A stretch of 64,000 nt of DNA from Rhyacophila brunnea. Taxonomy: Eukaryota > Arthropoda > Insecta > Trichoptera > Rhyacophilidae. The notes under the pieces were generated by a model that was given only the letters and a program-made list of their open reading frames with translations, made no database searches and was not told where the DNA came from. The DNA is taken from contig JAGYXB010000792.1 of assembly GCA_022495005.1 (NCBI GenBank), positions 1 to 64,000 of the forward strand. The letters run 5' to 3'. Made by a program: the position numbers and the translations under genes. Position 1 is the stretch's first letter. Every line of letters starts with the position of its first letter. Positions 1-12,191 of this stretch are shown piece by piece.

Positions 1-1217
1 CGTACCAAGGGCTTTCTTGGGTGCCAGTCCTATCGAGACTTCCGCAGCTTTTACTATTCCTTCTTTTAGTCTCTTCCACCTCTCATCGATACTCCAGGCT
101 TCTCCTTCGGTGAGTTTTCCGATTTGGTTTTTTAACTCTTTTCTGTAGCTATCTCTTCCGTTTGGAGTTGTCAGCTTTTCTATATGGTACTTCACTCTCG
201 TCTTCGCATTTGCGTGGGCTGTCTTTTAAAGTTTTTCCCTAAAGGTTGCTATCGATAAGTTGTGGTCCGTATCACAGTCAGCGCCTCTGTAGCTTCGAAT
301 ATTTTCAATAGCTTTATGGTGTCGTCTATCAATTAGAAAATGGTCAATCTGGTTAAAGGTCTTCCTGTCCCTTGAATTCCAAGTCACTTTATGTATATTT
401 TTACGAGGGAAAGTGGTACTTCGGGCGATTAAGTTTTTGGCGCTGCAGAAGAGAGCCACTTTTTTACCATTTTCGTTAGAATGATCATGTAGGCTCTCTT
501 TTCCAATAAAGGGTCTGAATACAGCTTCCTTCCCTATTTTCGCATTGAAGTCTCCTAGCACACATTTGATATCATGTCCCGGTAGCCTGTCAAAAGTCGC
601 TTCAAGGAGATCATAGAAATTATCCTTTTCGGCCTCTTCTGAAGTCTCTGTCGGGGCATGTACATTCACAAGTGATATATTAAACCATCTTCCTTTGATT
701 CTGAGCACACATATGCGCTCGTTTACGGGTTTAAAAGAAAGTATAGCATCTGCTACTTCTCTGGCGACCACAAAACCTGTTCCAAAAACATGTTTCCCCT
801 CTGTGTTTCCGCTATAGTAGATAACATGCTGTCCGACTATAAGTTCTCCGCTATCCGGCCAGCGGGTTTCCTGGATGGCGGTAATTTGGACCTTATATTT
901 TGACAGTTCTTCCACTAGGTTTTGAGCTGCGCCAGCTCGGTATAGGCTGAGTACGTTCCAAAATCCTATTCGTAGTCCATTTTTCGGTCCGGGTCGTCTA
1001 GAAGCGGTTGCCATATGTCCGAGGCATTGTGTAGTATTAGTAACCTTTGGTGATTTCACGGGAGAGAGTGGTTAACCCTCTGCCCAACCCCCAACCTGGA
1101 GGGCCAGGTCTGTTGGTCCACGGGAGATATTTTATTTTTCTCCTACCCTTGATTAGGGCATTCTCCTATCCGCCACCTGGAGACGCGCTCTCTAGGGGTT
1201 ACAGACTCCCCCGAGAG
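1..1217 (-). pseudogene. 5' part of RTE-like retrotransposon, second copy, broken
   Basis: Minus-strand copy of the first part of the retrotransposon at 14731-17949, running off the left edge of the window. It covers the 5' leader and the AP-type endonuclease domain, with motifs FWNV, QETRW, GDFNAK and CDTDHNL visible. Two lesions make it non-functional: an A-for-T change on the plus strand turns a lysine codon into TAA at 226-228, just after FREKL, and a 7-base deletion near position 12 shifts the frame relative to the intact copy. The rest of the protein differs from the other copy by only two substitutions. It is a broken fragment in this copy and part of the larger duplicated block 1-2340. 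Confidence 0.9.
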
Positions 1218-2340
1218 AAACTTACAATAATTGTAAAAAATGTAATAAAATGTGAATTTGTTGAATCGGACCCCACCTTATTATTGCAAATATTTTATGA
1301 CCATATTTATTTTTAAAATTTATTTTATTAAGTTTTCAAGCATCACTTAAGAGATTTTTTAATAAATTATAGTATTAATATATTTTATTTTTATTTTAAA
1401 AAACATCGATTTTTATAAAAATATAAATGTGTATAACTTGAAATCCTTTTTATTTATATCAAACTTTATTTCGGTGTCGACCCTATATTGAAGCTAGATT
1501 TGATATAAATAAAAAAATAAATATAAAAAATATTAAAACTATGAATTAGTCAAAAATTTGCACGATAAAAAATAGAAAACTTAGTAAACTACATTTTAAT
1601 ACTAAATAAATGACCATAAAATACTTTGCAATAATAACTTAACTGGGGAGATAAATATGTAACATTTTTTTTTACAATTGTAAGTTTATCTTTGACTTAA
1701 AAAAAATATTTTTCTTTTTTATGTTTTCAGATACATATCTATTAATGAATACAGTTGAAATTGTAAATTATCAAAAACAGCTTTAGATTTTTCCGCTAGG
1801 TGCCTCTGCTGATATAAGGATCTCCCTTAATAGTAAATGCGTATCATAGAATATGACCTCTATCAGATCTCATATTATACACGACGAAACATTCTCATAT
1901 GAATATTTATAATTTTGCAATTGCAATTGCAATTATTACAATAACAATTATTGCTACTTATTTAAAATTCTTTATGTATATATTTAAGATATAATATTAC
2001 AATTTGTATGAATTAAGTTTGGTGTCTATGACAAGGATCTTTTTACGAGAATTTTAAATTTTTTTGCTGCATTCATTAGTAAGAACCTAAATGCAAATTT
2101 ATATACGAAGAGATCGTATGTGACATCGCGATAATATTATTAGTGCACGTATAATTGCGACACACGACCGTGAGCTATCAAGCTCGGTGGTCTGTAAATA
2201 GAGCTATCACAGTTTAGCGCAAGGCGAGTTTTTTCGACGTGATTCGATCAAAAACAAAAAAAATGCGAAAGCTTTCGATCCAGCCGCCGAGCGTTGAGCA
2301 AGTCTGTTTCGCAGAATATACAACTTTATTCTCAGCCCAG
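1..2340. repeat. Left copy of a near-identical duplicated block
   Basis: Matches 16726-19072 base for base by eye, at an offset of 16,732 after a 7-base deletion near position 12. I count four substitutions, all before about position 360, and none in the remaining ~1.98 kb. The match includes retrotransposon 5' sequence, the right inverted repeat of an older element (1670-1812), and 530 bases of unique-looking sequence beyond it. It stops abruptly at CTCAGCCCAG, after which the two copies are unrelated. Because it crosses element boundaries, it is a segmental or assembly duplication and not a transposition event. Confidence 0.9.
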
Positions 2341-2490
2341 CCCAGATAAGACCTATTAGATCTATACTCTAACTACAAACACAGATTGAAAAAAAGTGTA
2401 TTTGCCATACTCAGGATTCGAACCTAAGATCCAAGACAATATAATAAGCCGATTCATTAGCCGCTCGGCCATCGTGGTGTACTACAAAAT
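2341..2490 (-). repeat. tRNA-derived SINE
   Basis: On the minus strand this shows an RNA polymerase III A box (TGGCCGAGCGG, typical of Leu/Ser-type tRNAs) followed about 45 bases later by a canonical B box (GGTTCGAATCC), then a SINE body. The body is recognisably related to 3120-3300: both contain a CCTATTAG block, an AAATTGAAAAA-like block and a TGCCA block in the same order. It begins exactly at the duplication breakpoint 2340/2341. Fold quality as a real tRNA is poor, so a SINE is the better call. Confidence 0.7.
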
Positions 2491-2874
2491 AATATAAATT
2501 ATATTAAATTCTACTCGTACTTTTCGCACCCCTACTTTTAAACTATTACAAGTCAAAAAACTGACATTTTGAGTTAATAATGCAGAAAGGTTGAAAATAT
2601 CATTATTTATCTGGTCAAAGACTATCACAAGTCTAAATAAATTCTACGGAAATACAGGACAGAAAGAATAGTCTATCATTTTTATAAATAGTATTGTGTG
2701 ATATTTAAAGACTATGCTATTTTGAGTTGTTATGGTCTTAAATTAGGATTCAAAATTTTAGCGAGTTTAAGACTATGACATCTTGAATTATCATAGGCCA
2801 GGAATGGACAAAGTAAATAAAACTTGTGTTGTGGTCACACTGTTGACTAGCCATTCTGAAAATTGAACAGTAGT

Positions 2875-4407
2875 TTGTTGATAAATAAAATAATAAATAA
2901 AGCAAACAGTGATGGAATCATAGAAAAGGATCTCAGAGGAACACATGAAAACCATAAGAAAATTGATACCGAATTAAAACAATATGTTAGAGATTGCATC
3001 AATTGCATTCCTAGGGTAGAATCCCACTTCCTGAGAGCTCAAACTTTCAACCATGTCCGATCTAATAAGATCATAATATTGGCCTCCACGGTGTGGTTTG
3101 TATTAACAGATTTTTTTTTTTCGAGATATGGATATCAGCCACTTGCTCAACCTATTAGGTCCATAATCTGACTCATACACAAATTGAAAAACAATATGTG
3201 TACTTGCCAGACCCAGGATTTGAACCTATGAGCCACGACGCTTACACCAGACTAACTACCAGACAATTTATTGATGGCTCTTTAAATTTAGCAACACTAT
3301 AGGCTATACAAAAGAAAGTGTCAACAAAATGATCGACCTTTCGTGAAGTTATCTCAGTATTCTACGATCTTTAATACAGAATTTAATATTGGGCGCTTTC
3401 AGTCAAAAAAGATCAATGGCCAGCACAGCATATACAAATTTAAATGATACACAAAAAGCAAAACAAATAATTTCGTTCAATGTCATATCCCAAATAAAGA
3501 AAAAGCACGAGAGGAGAAAAAAATGGCGTGAAAAATGGAGCTATCCCTGATCCAAATAATATTATGATAGTTTCATGTTTTGATTTGCAAGCAGTTCTCT
3601 CATAACCCTGTGGTGAAGTCTCAAACTTCTATTACACCAGAAAACTTGCAACATATTTTACCATCTTTGATATTGCTGAGAAAAAGGGTTTTGTTGTATC
3701 TGGAACGAAGTGACTGCTAAAAGAGGTTCTAATGAAATTGGTAGTTGTATTTACATACCATTACTTGAAAAAAAATCTAAATAAGAATGTGCATTTTTGG
3801 TCCGATAACTGTGCTAGACAGAATAAGAATAAATATTTAGTTGCGATGTATTTATCATTGGAAACAGAAAATGTAAAGTCTATAAAGCTAAAATTTTTGA
3901 TGGGTCACACCCAAGATCAGTGGATTGCGATGCACTCACTCATTGAAAAAGAAAAAAAGAGAATGCTAAAAGTGCTCCAGTATTCATACCAGCTCAATAT
4001 ACTCGTAGATACCCATTATAGCCATGGCTGAAAAGAATGGTGAAACTTATAGAGTTAATGCAATGGCAACTGATGATATATTTGACCTGAAATTGCTGTC
4101 CGATGAGCTGGAACAAAATTATGTTATAACTACTGTAGGTACGAAGGTAACATGGCAAGCAATCAAAGTCATGCATTTGAAAAGAGAATCACCGTATAGT
4201 TTTTTCATTAAAACCAATTTTATTGATACTTCCTACGAGGAAATTAATATAAAGCATCGCATGACGGGTCGTCCGGTTCACATGAATATGATAATTTTAC
4301 AGAAAGCTTATAATGAGCCACCAGGAATAACCATGCAGAAAAGGCAAGATCTTTTAACTATATCAAAAAAAATTGATACCGATGACGTACCACAATTTTT
4401 ACAATAA
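2875..4407 (+). pseudogene. Decayed transposase-like gene with SDNCARQNKN motif
   Basis: Plus-strand protein fragments in several frames add up to one protein. 2875-3060 gives a stretch ending IPRVESHFLRA. About 3380-3720 gives EFNIGRFQ, MIVSCFDLQAVLS, and FYYTRKLATY with AEKKGF, broken by stops. 3732-4031 contains FWSDNCARQNKNKYLVAMY and KFLMGHTQDQW. 4024-4407 gives a 127-residue C-terminal part ending DTDDVPQFLQ. Acidic residues near SDNC and in the D/H-rich GHT block look like an RNase H-fold nuclease. From memory this resembles the widespread insect and cnidarian family around Pfam DUF7869; I could not check that. Frameshifts, stops and a SINE at about 3070-3330 show it is dead. Its position between matched inverted repeats argues for a transposase. 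Confidence 0.7.
3070..3330 (-). repeat. SINE inserted in the transposase-like gene
   Basis: Interrupts the coding stretch after HFLRAQT. On the minus strand it has a B-box-like GGTTCAAATCC and a body related to the SINE at 2341-2490. A poly-T run at about 3110-3121 lies at the 3' side in this orientation. The exact ends are uncertain. Confidence 0.5.
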
Positions 4408-4991
4408 TATATATTACAATAAGTCGCTAGAAGTACTCGAATGGCAAGAAATGACTTGGTTCACGAAGAGAGTGATGGAAATTACTCTGATTAATTCTAA
4501 ATTAAAAAATAATTTTCATTACGTAATGTGCAAGAATCTTGAATAGGTAATCATAATCTTATACAATTATATATTTTAAAAATTCGGTAGGTATGTGATG
4601 GTTTACCTGTTCCAGTTATTTTATTTTGAAATAAAAATTTCAAATAACCATTTCGTTTATTATTTTACTTGATATGCATAATATATTGAAGAGATTTTAT
4701 GTTGTTTCATATTAGTTTGTATTGTGTGCATGATGGGTTATTTCAAAATTTATCAAAATAGTCCAATTTTAGACCATGACATTTCAAAAAAACTACCAAA
4801 AATATGTGTTCTGTATAGTTTTTCAATATTTTAATAATTTCATACAAAAATATAAGCCCTGATACACACCGAGAAAGAAAATCAGTTTGGTACATACATT
4901 TTTAGATTTAGTTGAGAGGGTTTGAATCTTTGAATCCAATTATCTCAGAATGCTGTTTTTTGACTTGTCATACTTTAAAACTAAGGGTGCG

Positions 4992-6823
4992 TTTTGTTTT
5001 GTGGATTGCTATTTTGGTTGTAGCGCCATTATCAAGACTACGAAAATAAACGCACTTGTCTACGTTCAAGTATAGAGCGCATAGAATGAGATGAGATCAT
5101 CTCACTTCCTCACCTTGGGACTATTGAAAAATAATACAAACCAAGTTGGAAATTGTATTAATCAAAAACAAATATTCTATCTTCCTACAGGTTATGTTCA
5201 TCAAAACTCATAAAATGAGATCTGTTTTTTTGGCGCGTTTGGGAAAATAGAAAGAGTGTGACGACGTTGCGCGCGCCGATGCAACACATACTTTATTATT
5301 GGCGTGTGACGAAATTGCGTGCGCCGATGTAAGACATCTATTATTCTGGTCTCAAGAGTACATGCGCATAGTATTATGTGGTTAGTCGTTCAATACAACC
5401 AAGTAAAGAGCACGTGTTGTAAACATAACCGATATTGTGTCATAATAAATATATAATAATATGTCTCTAAGCAAATTTCTGGAGACTAACATTCTACACT
5501 GTTAATTTATATTCATAACACTTTATTTATATTGGAGTGAATATTTATTTTTCATTGTAAAGATTGTGTATCAAGATTTCAAGCTATATTTATCTATGTA
5601 TTATTTATGAGTAAAATTATATATCGATAAATAAATAAATTATGTGAATTTGTGGAGTTGGTAAATAATTCCAAAAATATATTAAAATTTGATTTTTCAT
5701 TAATTCATCATGGGTACTTCTGAATCGATTATAACCGCTGTATGGCAAAGATGAGTTTTGGTCCAACACAATAATTAAATTACAATTATCTTGTGCTATA
5801 TGAGACACAGATGAATCGCGTACGTTTTCATCAACCTAATCCACTGTAATATTAATAGACTTAGGTAATGACTTATTTTATTTTGTTACACCAAAGAAGT
5901 ATAACTTTTAATTCGCGTTTTTTTTAATTAGCGTGTATGTACTTAGCTTACTATCTCTACCAGTATGTACTATGTAATCTGTTATTTTATTAATACCTGC
6001 TATGTAAAAGAAACATCGAATAAAATATACAGTTATCAAAATGAAAATTGATTTAGGTTTCATTCTTAATAATCTGTTTATTTTGATAATTAAATTAAAA
6101 ATAAATAATTTCTTTGTACCAAAGAATATGACGTTTTATAATATTTTGTAAAAATTGATATTATCAGCAACGATTGATCCATTGCTATATAAACGCTCTC
6201 CTTAGCTCATTTTACTCATTCTGTCCCATTAATCGTGTTATATAATTATAGCAAACATACTTATTATGTTTTGATACTATTAGTTTTCTTTACTGTTCTT
6301 TCTTAATAGAAAGATAAATTAGGAAAAACAAACAATAGCATAATAATTGTTATCGTAATAGGTATCTATTGCATTTTCACAATACTGGTTACGCCGTTTT
6401 AAGATATGTAAAACAGGTCACATTAAAACTGTCATAGCGATGACACCATTATTAGTTTATTAAAATATAATAAGTAACTTCTTTTCACGGCATAAGCAAA
6501 ATATAATAAAATAATTAACTTCGAATTTAAGCATTTAATGTCTATTAAAATATGAAGAAATTGCGAAATAAAGGTAATATGTTTAATGACTAAAAAACAT
6601 ATTCTTGTCACACCTAAGAAACATTTCCATAATAAATATGAGTATTTGTGTAATGCCTAGTTGTTTCATCGATCTAATAAGAAAATATATTAGGCAATTA
6701 ATATTTTGTTGTCAACAAAGTTATTACGTCATTCGTAAATGGTTGGTTTTAACGTTATAAAGAATATTGTATTCATAATTATTAAATTAGAACAATATAT
6801 TTCATTTTCTTTACGCCTAGTCG
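4992..6823. other. AT-rich intergenic DNA with one short tandem duplication
   Basis: No supported gene. At 5256-5351 a 48-bp unit starting GTGTGACGA occurs twice in tandem, with several mismatches; both units contain a GC-rich TGCGYGCGCCGATG core. A line close to 5030-5060 (CATTATCAAGACTAC) recurs at 40975, so some of this is probably old dispersed repeat. Confidence 0.5.
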
Positions 6824-6903
6824 ATAGGTACAGCAGTAAACGTATTTTTATGTATTATAATATAATAGCTAATACATAAAAATACCTTTATTGCTGTACC
6901 TAT
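6824..6903. repeat. 80-bp hairpin
   Basis: Arms of 34 bp (6824-6857 and 6870-6903) starting ATAGGTACAGCAGTAAA are inverted repeats with two mismatches around a 12-base loop. A third copy of the arm tip (ACTGCTGTACCTAT) follows at 6904-6917. Probably a tiny inverted-repeat element. Confidence 0.7.
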
Positions 6904-6917
6904 ACTGCTGTACCTAT

Positions 6918-8652
6918 ATGTATTATAATATAATAGTATAATAAATATTGTGAAAAATTACATAACTTAGACTTAGAATATTGTTTGTAAGATTTTGAAC
7001 AAATATTGACGTGGAAATGGATTTTTCACTTTTTACTTGTTTCAAATGTTCTGTATTTAAAAGTTGTTTTTATATACGTCTTAATCAAACACCTCCTCGT
7101 ATATCATGCTACCCCGATACATATGATAAATTTAATTCTCAATTTTTTTTTGTTCAGGCTTACCCGATAAAAGAATAATTATCATACTTCAATAATAATT
7201 GTGTTATTTTGAAAAACCACAACAACCTACCAATTATAAAAAAAACATTATTGAGTGAGCTTGAACTCACATCTTTCACTTTCCGGGTGAGTACTCTGGT
7301 TTTTAAAATAATGATCTGTCTATTAAGTAATTATTATTCATTTTATCTAGGAACTGTATCTAAGTTTTTAAAAAATATATATTTTTGGTGATAAAGAATC
7401 TCACATTCTTAATTATTGTATGGATTCTGTGGCGAATATAAAAATAATAATTTTGATATAAATAGATTTCGTTGGATTTGTGTAACAGTTTTAACGTCAA
7501 ATTGGTGCTGAGTATTCTTTACTCCTTTTGTGGAAGCCACACTGCCGAAGAGCGAGCAGTTCCTTGCCTTGCGCGGTCGTTTATTCGTTTGGCGCGGGGG
7601 GTCGCCAAGGGTCGCAGTGTTATTACAATGCCGGCGATGGTGTGCAAATCCCGGGGGTGCCATAACGCTATAAAGCCTTAGCGCTGGCCGATATATCGCC
7701 CGGCTTTTGCTTTCCGTAAACCCCCTCCCCTCTCCTGCGCACCCCTCGCTGATATTAGACTCCCAATGTGTCTGAATATTTTGACCACCAGCTAATACGA
7801 TACCAACAGAGATTTACAATATTTTTTTCAATATCGACATCCAGACGGAGCATGTGACTTCCTATTTTAGAATTCACATACCACATGTAACCATTTATAT
7901 TATAAAGAGTATAATAATAATATGTAGGTACCTATAGTTTAGCTCATATCAATTTTATTCATTCAGAAATATATATAATAGGTATATGTATTGTAGTGAA
8001 AAAACCTACGTTTTAGATAACTATAATCGTATTGTAATATCATTTTCACTTTACATTCATAATATTATTCTTTATTCACATTTTAATTATTTAAATGGAC
8101 ACGTTCGCTCAGTTGTATTAACCTTTTCTGTATTTTACCTTACACTTACGACACAGTATGCTCAAAATTGCTTTAACGCATTCACTGCTGACTAGATAAT
8201 GACATTTTAATTACCACCTTTATGACATATAATGCACGTTAATTACATCGATCGGCCGCCTGGTCATTACGCGACAGGTGCGTCTTCAGCGTCCAAAGTA
8301 TTATTGATGCGAATGATTTCCTTTTTAATAATTTGTCAAACGATTACTTTTCGACTGCCTTTCTTCCAAGCATGATCATTTTTCGCTCTCTTGAATCTCG
8401 TAAATCACTTATGCTCTTGAGACATTTTTTCATGCTATCACGAGGGATGGTTTCCAATCCTGGCGTAGTAAAGAATTTAAATTTATATGTGCCTGTCAAT
8501 TACCTGCCTGGGTCAGAACTGCTTCCTCGAGTCAAGCCTATCAGGCACCATTGACGAAGGGCGCAAGACAAGTCAATGTGCTCCCTAAAGACATTTTCAA
8601 TTATATAGTGTGCATTATGTTTTTAAAACTTTATTTAACAGTATACATTTCA
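6918..8652. other. Intergenic DNA with SINE-like remnant and GC-rich patch
   Basis: About 7240-7280 has a tRNA-like GTGAGCTTGAACTCACATC block and a downstream SINE-like tail ending near CTCACATTCTTAA. 7540-7760 is a markedly GC-rich patch with no reading frame I recognise. 8333-8554 is an open 73-codon plus-strand stretch (see findings). Nothing here is supported as a host gene. Confidence 0.45.
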
Positions 8653-8942
8653 ACCGTGTTTAGGAAAAAGGGCGTAACCCTCATAGAAAAAAATTTACAG
8701 GAGGGCAAAAAACATTTTTTTAATAATTATTACAGAAAAATCGTTAATATTGAGGGTAAATGCTTTTTTCCTTAAATTAAAATTCAATTAATCTCAATTA
8801 AAACCTGAATTTAGATAATAATTCGGCATTTGTGGCTTATTTCCTTTTTATATAACGTGTATTTAGTTGTAAACATGGTTAATATCTAATAAAAGCACTT
8901 TTCGAAAAATCGAGGGTTACGCCCATTTTCTTAAACACAGTC
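8653..8942. mobile_element. Small inverted-repeat element (MITE), ~290 bp
   Basis: Ends are imperfect inverted repeats of about 35 bp: left CCGTGTTTAGGAAAAAGGGC, right reading inward CTGTGTTTAAGAAAATGGGC, both continuing GTAACCCTC. The interior is AT-rich and non-coding. No convincing target duplication. A Tc1/mariner relationship is possible but not shown. Confidence 0.75.
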
Positions 8943-10282
8943 GATTTGTTTAAGTATGTTTTTTTATTCTTCTCTCGTGTGAAGGTTATATTTATTATAA
9001 TATAAATCTTATATTGTGAACGTCCTACATTTTAATTTGTTATGTCCACAATACTTTGTTTTCTTAAATAAATAAATAATTTTTCATGATATATTATTAT
9101 TATCATTCAAAAAAATATTTATATGCGTTCAGTATTTAAGATCATATTATAAATTCTTAAACTCAGCTTGTAATCTGGGTAGTCCAGCATAAAAACGCCC
9201 TGTTGTTATATGGACGGCCTACTAATAACAAACAACTAGGAATGGTTAATATTATATTACATTATACTAAAATACGTAAAATATCATATTTAGTGGGCAG
9301 CAAAATTTTGTTACGTCACAGCGAAATGTTATTTTCATACAACAATTCTCTCCGATCATTGACTCCATCTCATTGATATATGTATGGATCAGTAATTAAT
9401 ATTGTTAGTTAATTAATTAATATAACATGTGCAATAAATTATATCATAATCATATATTCATAAGTTGAAAATATTTGGATAAAATGTCGCAAAATCGACT
9501 TGTTAAATTTTAGATTTCGCCAACTTTCCACGAAAAATATTACTAAACCACAACATTGATTTTATTTTCCTCTCGAAAAGGAAAGACAACAATATGAAAT
9601 CATTGCAGACATTTTTGACCCACAAACATAATATGTTCAATATATAGATTGGAAAAGCATGTCTATATTACAAGTTCATCTTTCCTGCAGGATACAATTT
9701 TATTGCTGACCGACATTTATAGAAAATTCCACTCACTAACGTATTCTTAACACATGAGTCATCCATATTATTATGTAGAGATGTCATATTATCATTATTC
9801 GCCCTCCAAAACCAGTTTTTGATCGTAAAATTAACGAATTTAGTCTCAAATATTATATTTATATGTATCTAATCTATCTTATAAAATCGTTGGTTCCAGG
9901 TTCAAATCTCGGGTCTGAAAAAAAATCGGTGTGTATTTTTATGTACGCGCGTTAGAAGTTATACTTCTTTGGCGTAACAAAACTTGTGATAAACTAGATT
10001 CTTTGACTAGCTCATAATTATCTTGTTAAATTACACACTCAAGAAAAAGGACTACTTATTGGAACGCCGTTGGTTTATTTCTATACACTTTATCTTATTA
10101 CTAAATTATATAATGGTTTCTCGTTGTTTTGATTTTTAAAGTACCAACTGTCACTTTGACGTTTGATAGTTTGTATACGTAAGGAATTGCAAATGGCCGA
10201 TAATTATAAATTAGCTGCCTAGGCAACGGAACAATTCTAAACTATAATAATATACTGTATAATCGTCATGATTGCAGTATTA
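8943..10282. other. AT-rich intergenic DNA
   Basis: No gene seen. About 9895-9945 carries a weak B-box-like GGTTCAAATCT followed by a poly-A run, possibly a degraded SINE. Confidence 0.5.
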
Positions 10283-10350
10283 TATTGTGGCGTAAAGGTA
10301 GTGCGTTCGGCTATTAACCGAACAATCGGTGGTTCGAATCCAATCGAGTG
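10283..10350 (+). repeat. tRNA-Asn-like head of a SINE, or tRNA pseudogene
   Basis: TGGCGTAAAGGTAGTGCG (A-box arm), GTTCGGCTATTAACCGAAC (anticodon arm) and GGTTCGAATCC (B box, 10331-10341) follow the order and spacing of insect tRNA-Asn. The anticodon position reads ATT instead of the GTT normal for Asn. The acceptor stem is not paired and the T stem is only partly paired (GGTGG against CCAAT). A T-run follows. It is therefore a tRNA-Asn-derived SINE head or a pseudogene, not a working tRNA. Confidence 0.7.
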
Positions 10351-12190
10351 TGTTTTTTTTCGTGTGAAAAAATAAATTATGTGTTACATGTCACACGCCA
10401 AAAATATACTCTGATCTGTTTTTCCAAAAGCGCCAAAAGAAGTATTACTTCAAAAATCATATATTGTTTTTTCGATGTGTGGGCCCACAGAATGAATCTA
10501 GTAGGTTACACAAGTTGCTAACACACATTCCTCGTAAAATAAAAATATTCTTAACAAACCTTATGCGCCGGCTAGATGGCAGCGACTTGCTTGCGTCATA
10601 TAGTCTGTGCAAACTACTTTTACAGCGTTTGCGCGAGCTACAGTTTTCCCGACCATATACACGGGCTTACCGATACAATCCGGTTTGCACAGGCAAGCTC
10701 GCAGTAAAGCTTGAGCGTGTAGCCAGCTCAGTAAACTTTTAATAAACCTTTCCTCTTATCAATAATATTAATTAACTTATTGTTATCTTCTTATATTGGG
10801 ACTAAAAAATCAAATCAAAAAATAATTCAAATAATTAAAATAATTTTTGGTCAAACAAATTTTGATAATTATCGTAAAATTTTATGAGGTTGCCAGCAAC
10901 TTGTTGCCAATGTGGACATGACTTTAAATCACAATGTTGGCAACCATTATTAAAATATGAAACATCTCAGATAACGTAGTTGTTAGCATTTATTTGCACA
11001 AATGACTGAATTATCGATACCATAAATTATAATAAAAAATAGTTAAAGATGTGAGTTCAACGTTTTTTCTATTTTTTTTAGGTTATTGAAAAACAATAAT
11101 TATAGTTTTAATAATATGGCTGCGCTTTTTTCTACTGTATGATGGGTATTTGAGGACTTGGATTTCAATGAGGGACTTCGGAAGCAGGGGTGTGTTCAGG
11201 CACTTACCTTTGATGTTAAGCTGGTTCATACTACTGGCTCTTGGGGCGCTCTTCTGACTCCCGTGTCCTGCACGCACACTTGTTGCTGATATTGTTCTGT
11301 ATATCACTCTCACTATCACATGAATCAACCGTATTTTTTTTATATGGATGTTGACACTTAGTGGGTAGTTAATTTACGATTGGGTGAATTGCGGAAACTG
11401 ACGCAGTGGTCGAACCGCAACTCGTAACTGAATGATTGCTATGATAACACGTGGCGGTTTTTATGCGACACGATTAAACTCATAAGTTACCCTGTATACG
11501 TTTACGATGGTCAAATTGTATCGAGTCTTGACTCACTCGTTGTCTTGATATGACTAACTTTTTTATCAATCACGGTCGACTCCGCAATTGAGTTGAGCGC
11601 CTGGATGGTGACAATAATTTGGATTGGAGGTAGAAGGGAATAATCGGATATGGGCAATAATGCTTGACGCAACCAAATAATAAGTCTTTTATAATATTGA
11701 ATTGTAAAATAAATTATTAATAAGTATAATATCTGTACCTGTATTAGAGGGTTAGTGTACTTCAAGTCGATTATGTTGAAAATAAGGTTTGTATCTAATC
11801 GTTATTCGAATGACTATATCTATTTATCTTATCTACAAAAAAAATCTAAAATTATGTTGTGCCTTTAGGATATTAGATACACTGCTTCTCATGATGACAA
11901 TTGTGGAGATCTTATATACCTACTATAAGCCTTTCCTGGCTCTTTTCATTCGTCGATTCAGCGGCTTTTAGGTAGTCCATATTATAGTCGTTTAGTGTCC
12001 TTAGATATCTTAGGTATATATTATTATATCCATTAATATTGATATTTCATCTGCTTGGTGAATATCAGATCGCGTATCTACTCATGTCTACCATCTTAAC
12101 CATTGGTTTGTCTTATGGTCTTTTCGCATTACGCCCAACAGCCACCTTTCCATCTCATGTTGCACTAATCTTGATCACTGGTAGTACACA
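10351..12190. other. Intergenic DNA without a supported gene
   Basis: 10464-10740 is an open 92-codon stretch in a GC-richer patch; I recognise nothing in it. 11120-11330 is another GC-richer patch; on the minus strand it ends in a GTAAGT donor-like site, but no matching acceptor or homology supports an exon. The rest is AT-rich. Confidence 0.4.
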
Positions 12191-12191
12191 C

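Larger units (their letters stand above)
2525..4991 (+). mobile_element. DNA transposon with ~49-bp inverted repeats and transposase-like gene
   Basis: The ends 2525-2574 and 4943-4991 are inverted repeats of about 49 bp with roughly eight mismatches; both start CGCACCC and share ACAAGTCAAAAAAC. TTTT flanks both sides (2521-2524 and 4992-4995), a possible 4-bp target duplication, though low in complexity. Between them lies one decayed plus-strand coding region. Element length is 2,467 bp including an internal SINE insertion at about 3070-3330. A 4-bp duplication would be compatible with the Sola superfamily; that assignment is a guess. Confidence 0.7.

Noticed and set aside
1047..1316. 89-codon plus-strand gene, duplicated at 17779-18048
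   Set aside because: Lies across the antisense of the retrotransposon leader and the adjacent AT-rich DNA; its conservation is due to the duplicated block.
10288..10345. Functional tRNA-Asn gene
   Set aside because: Acceptor stem not paired, T stem weak, anticodon altered.
10464..10742. 92-codon gene in a GC-richer patch
   Set aside because: No recognised domain, no splice context; an open frame of this length is possible by chance in GC-richer DNA.
11083..11328. Exon with GTAAGT donor on the minus strand
   Set aside because: No acceptor, no family resemblance, and no second exon found.
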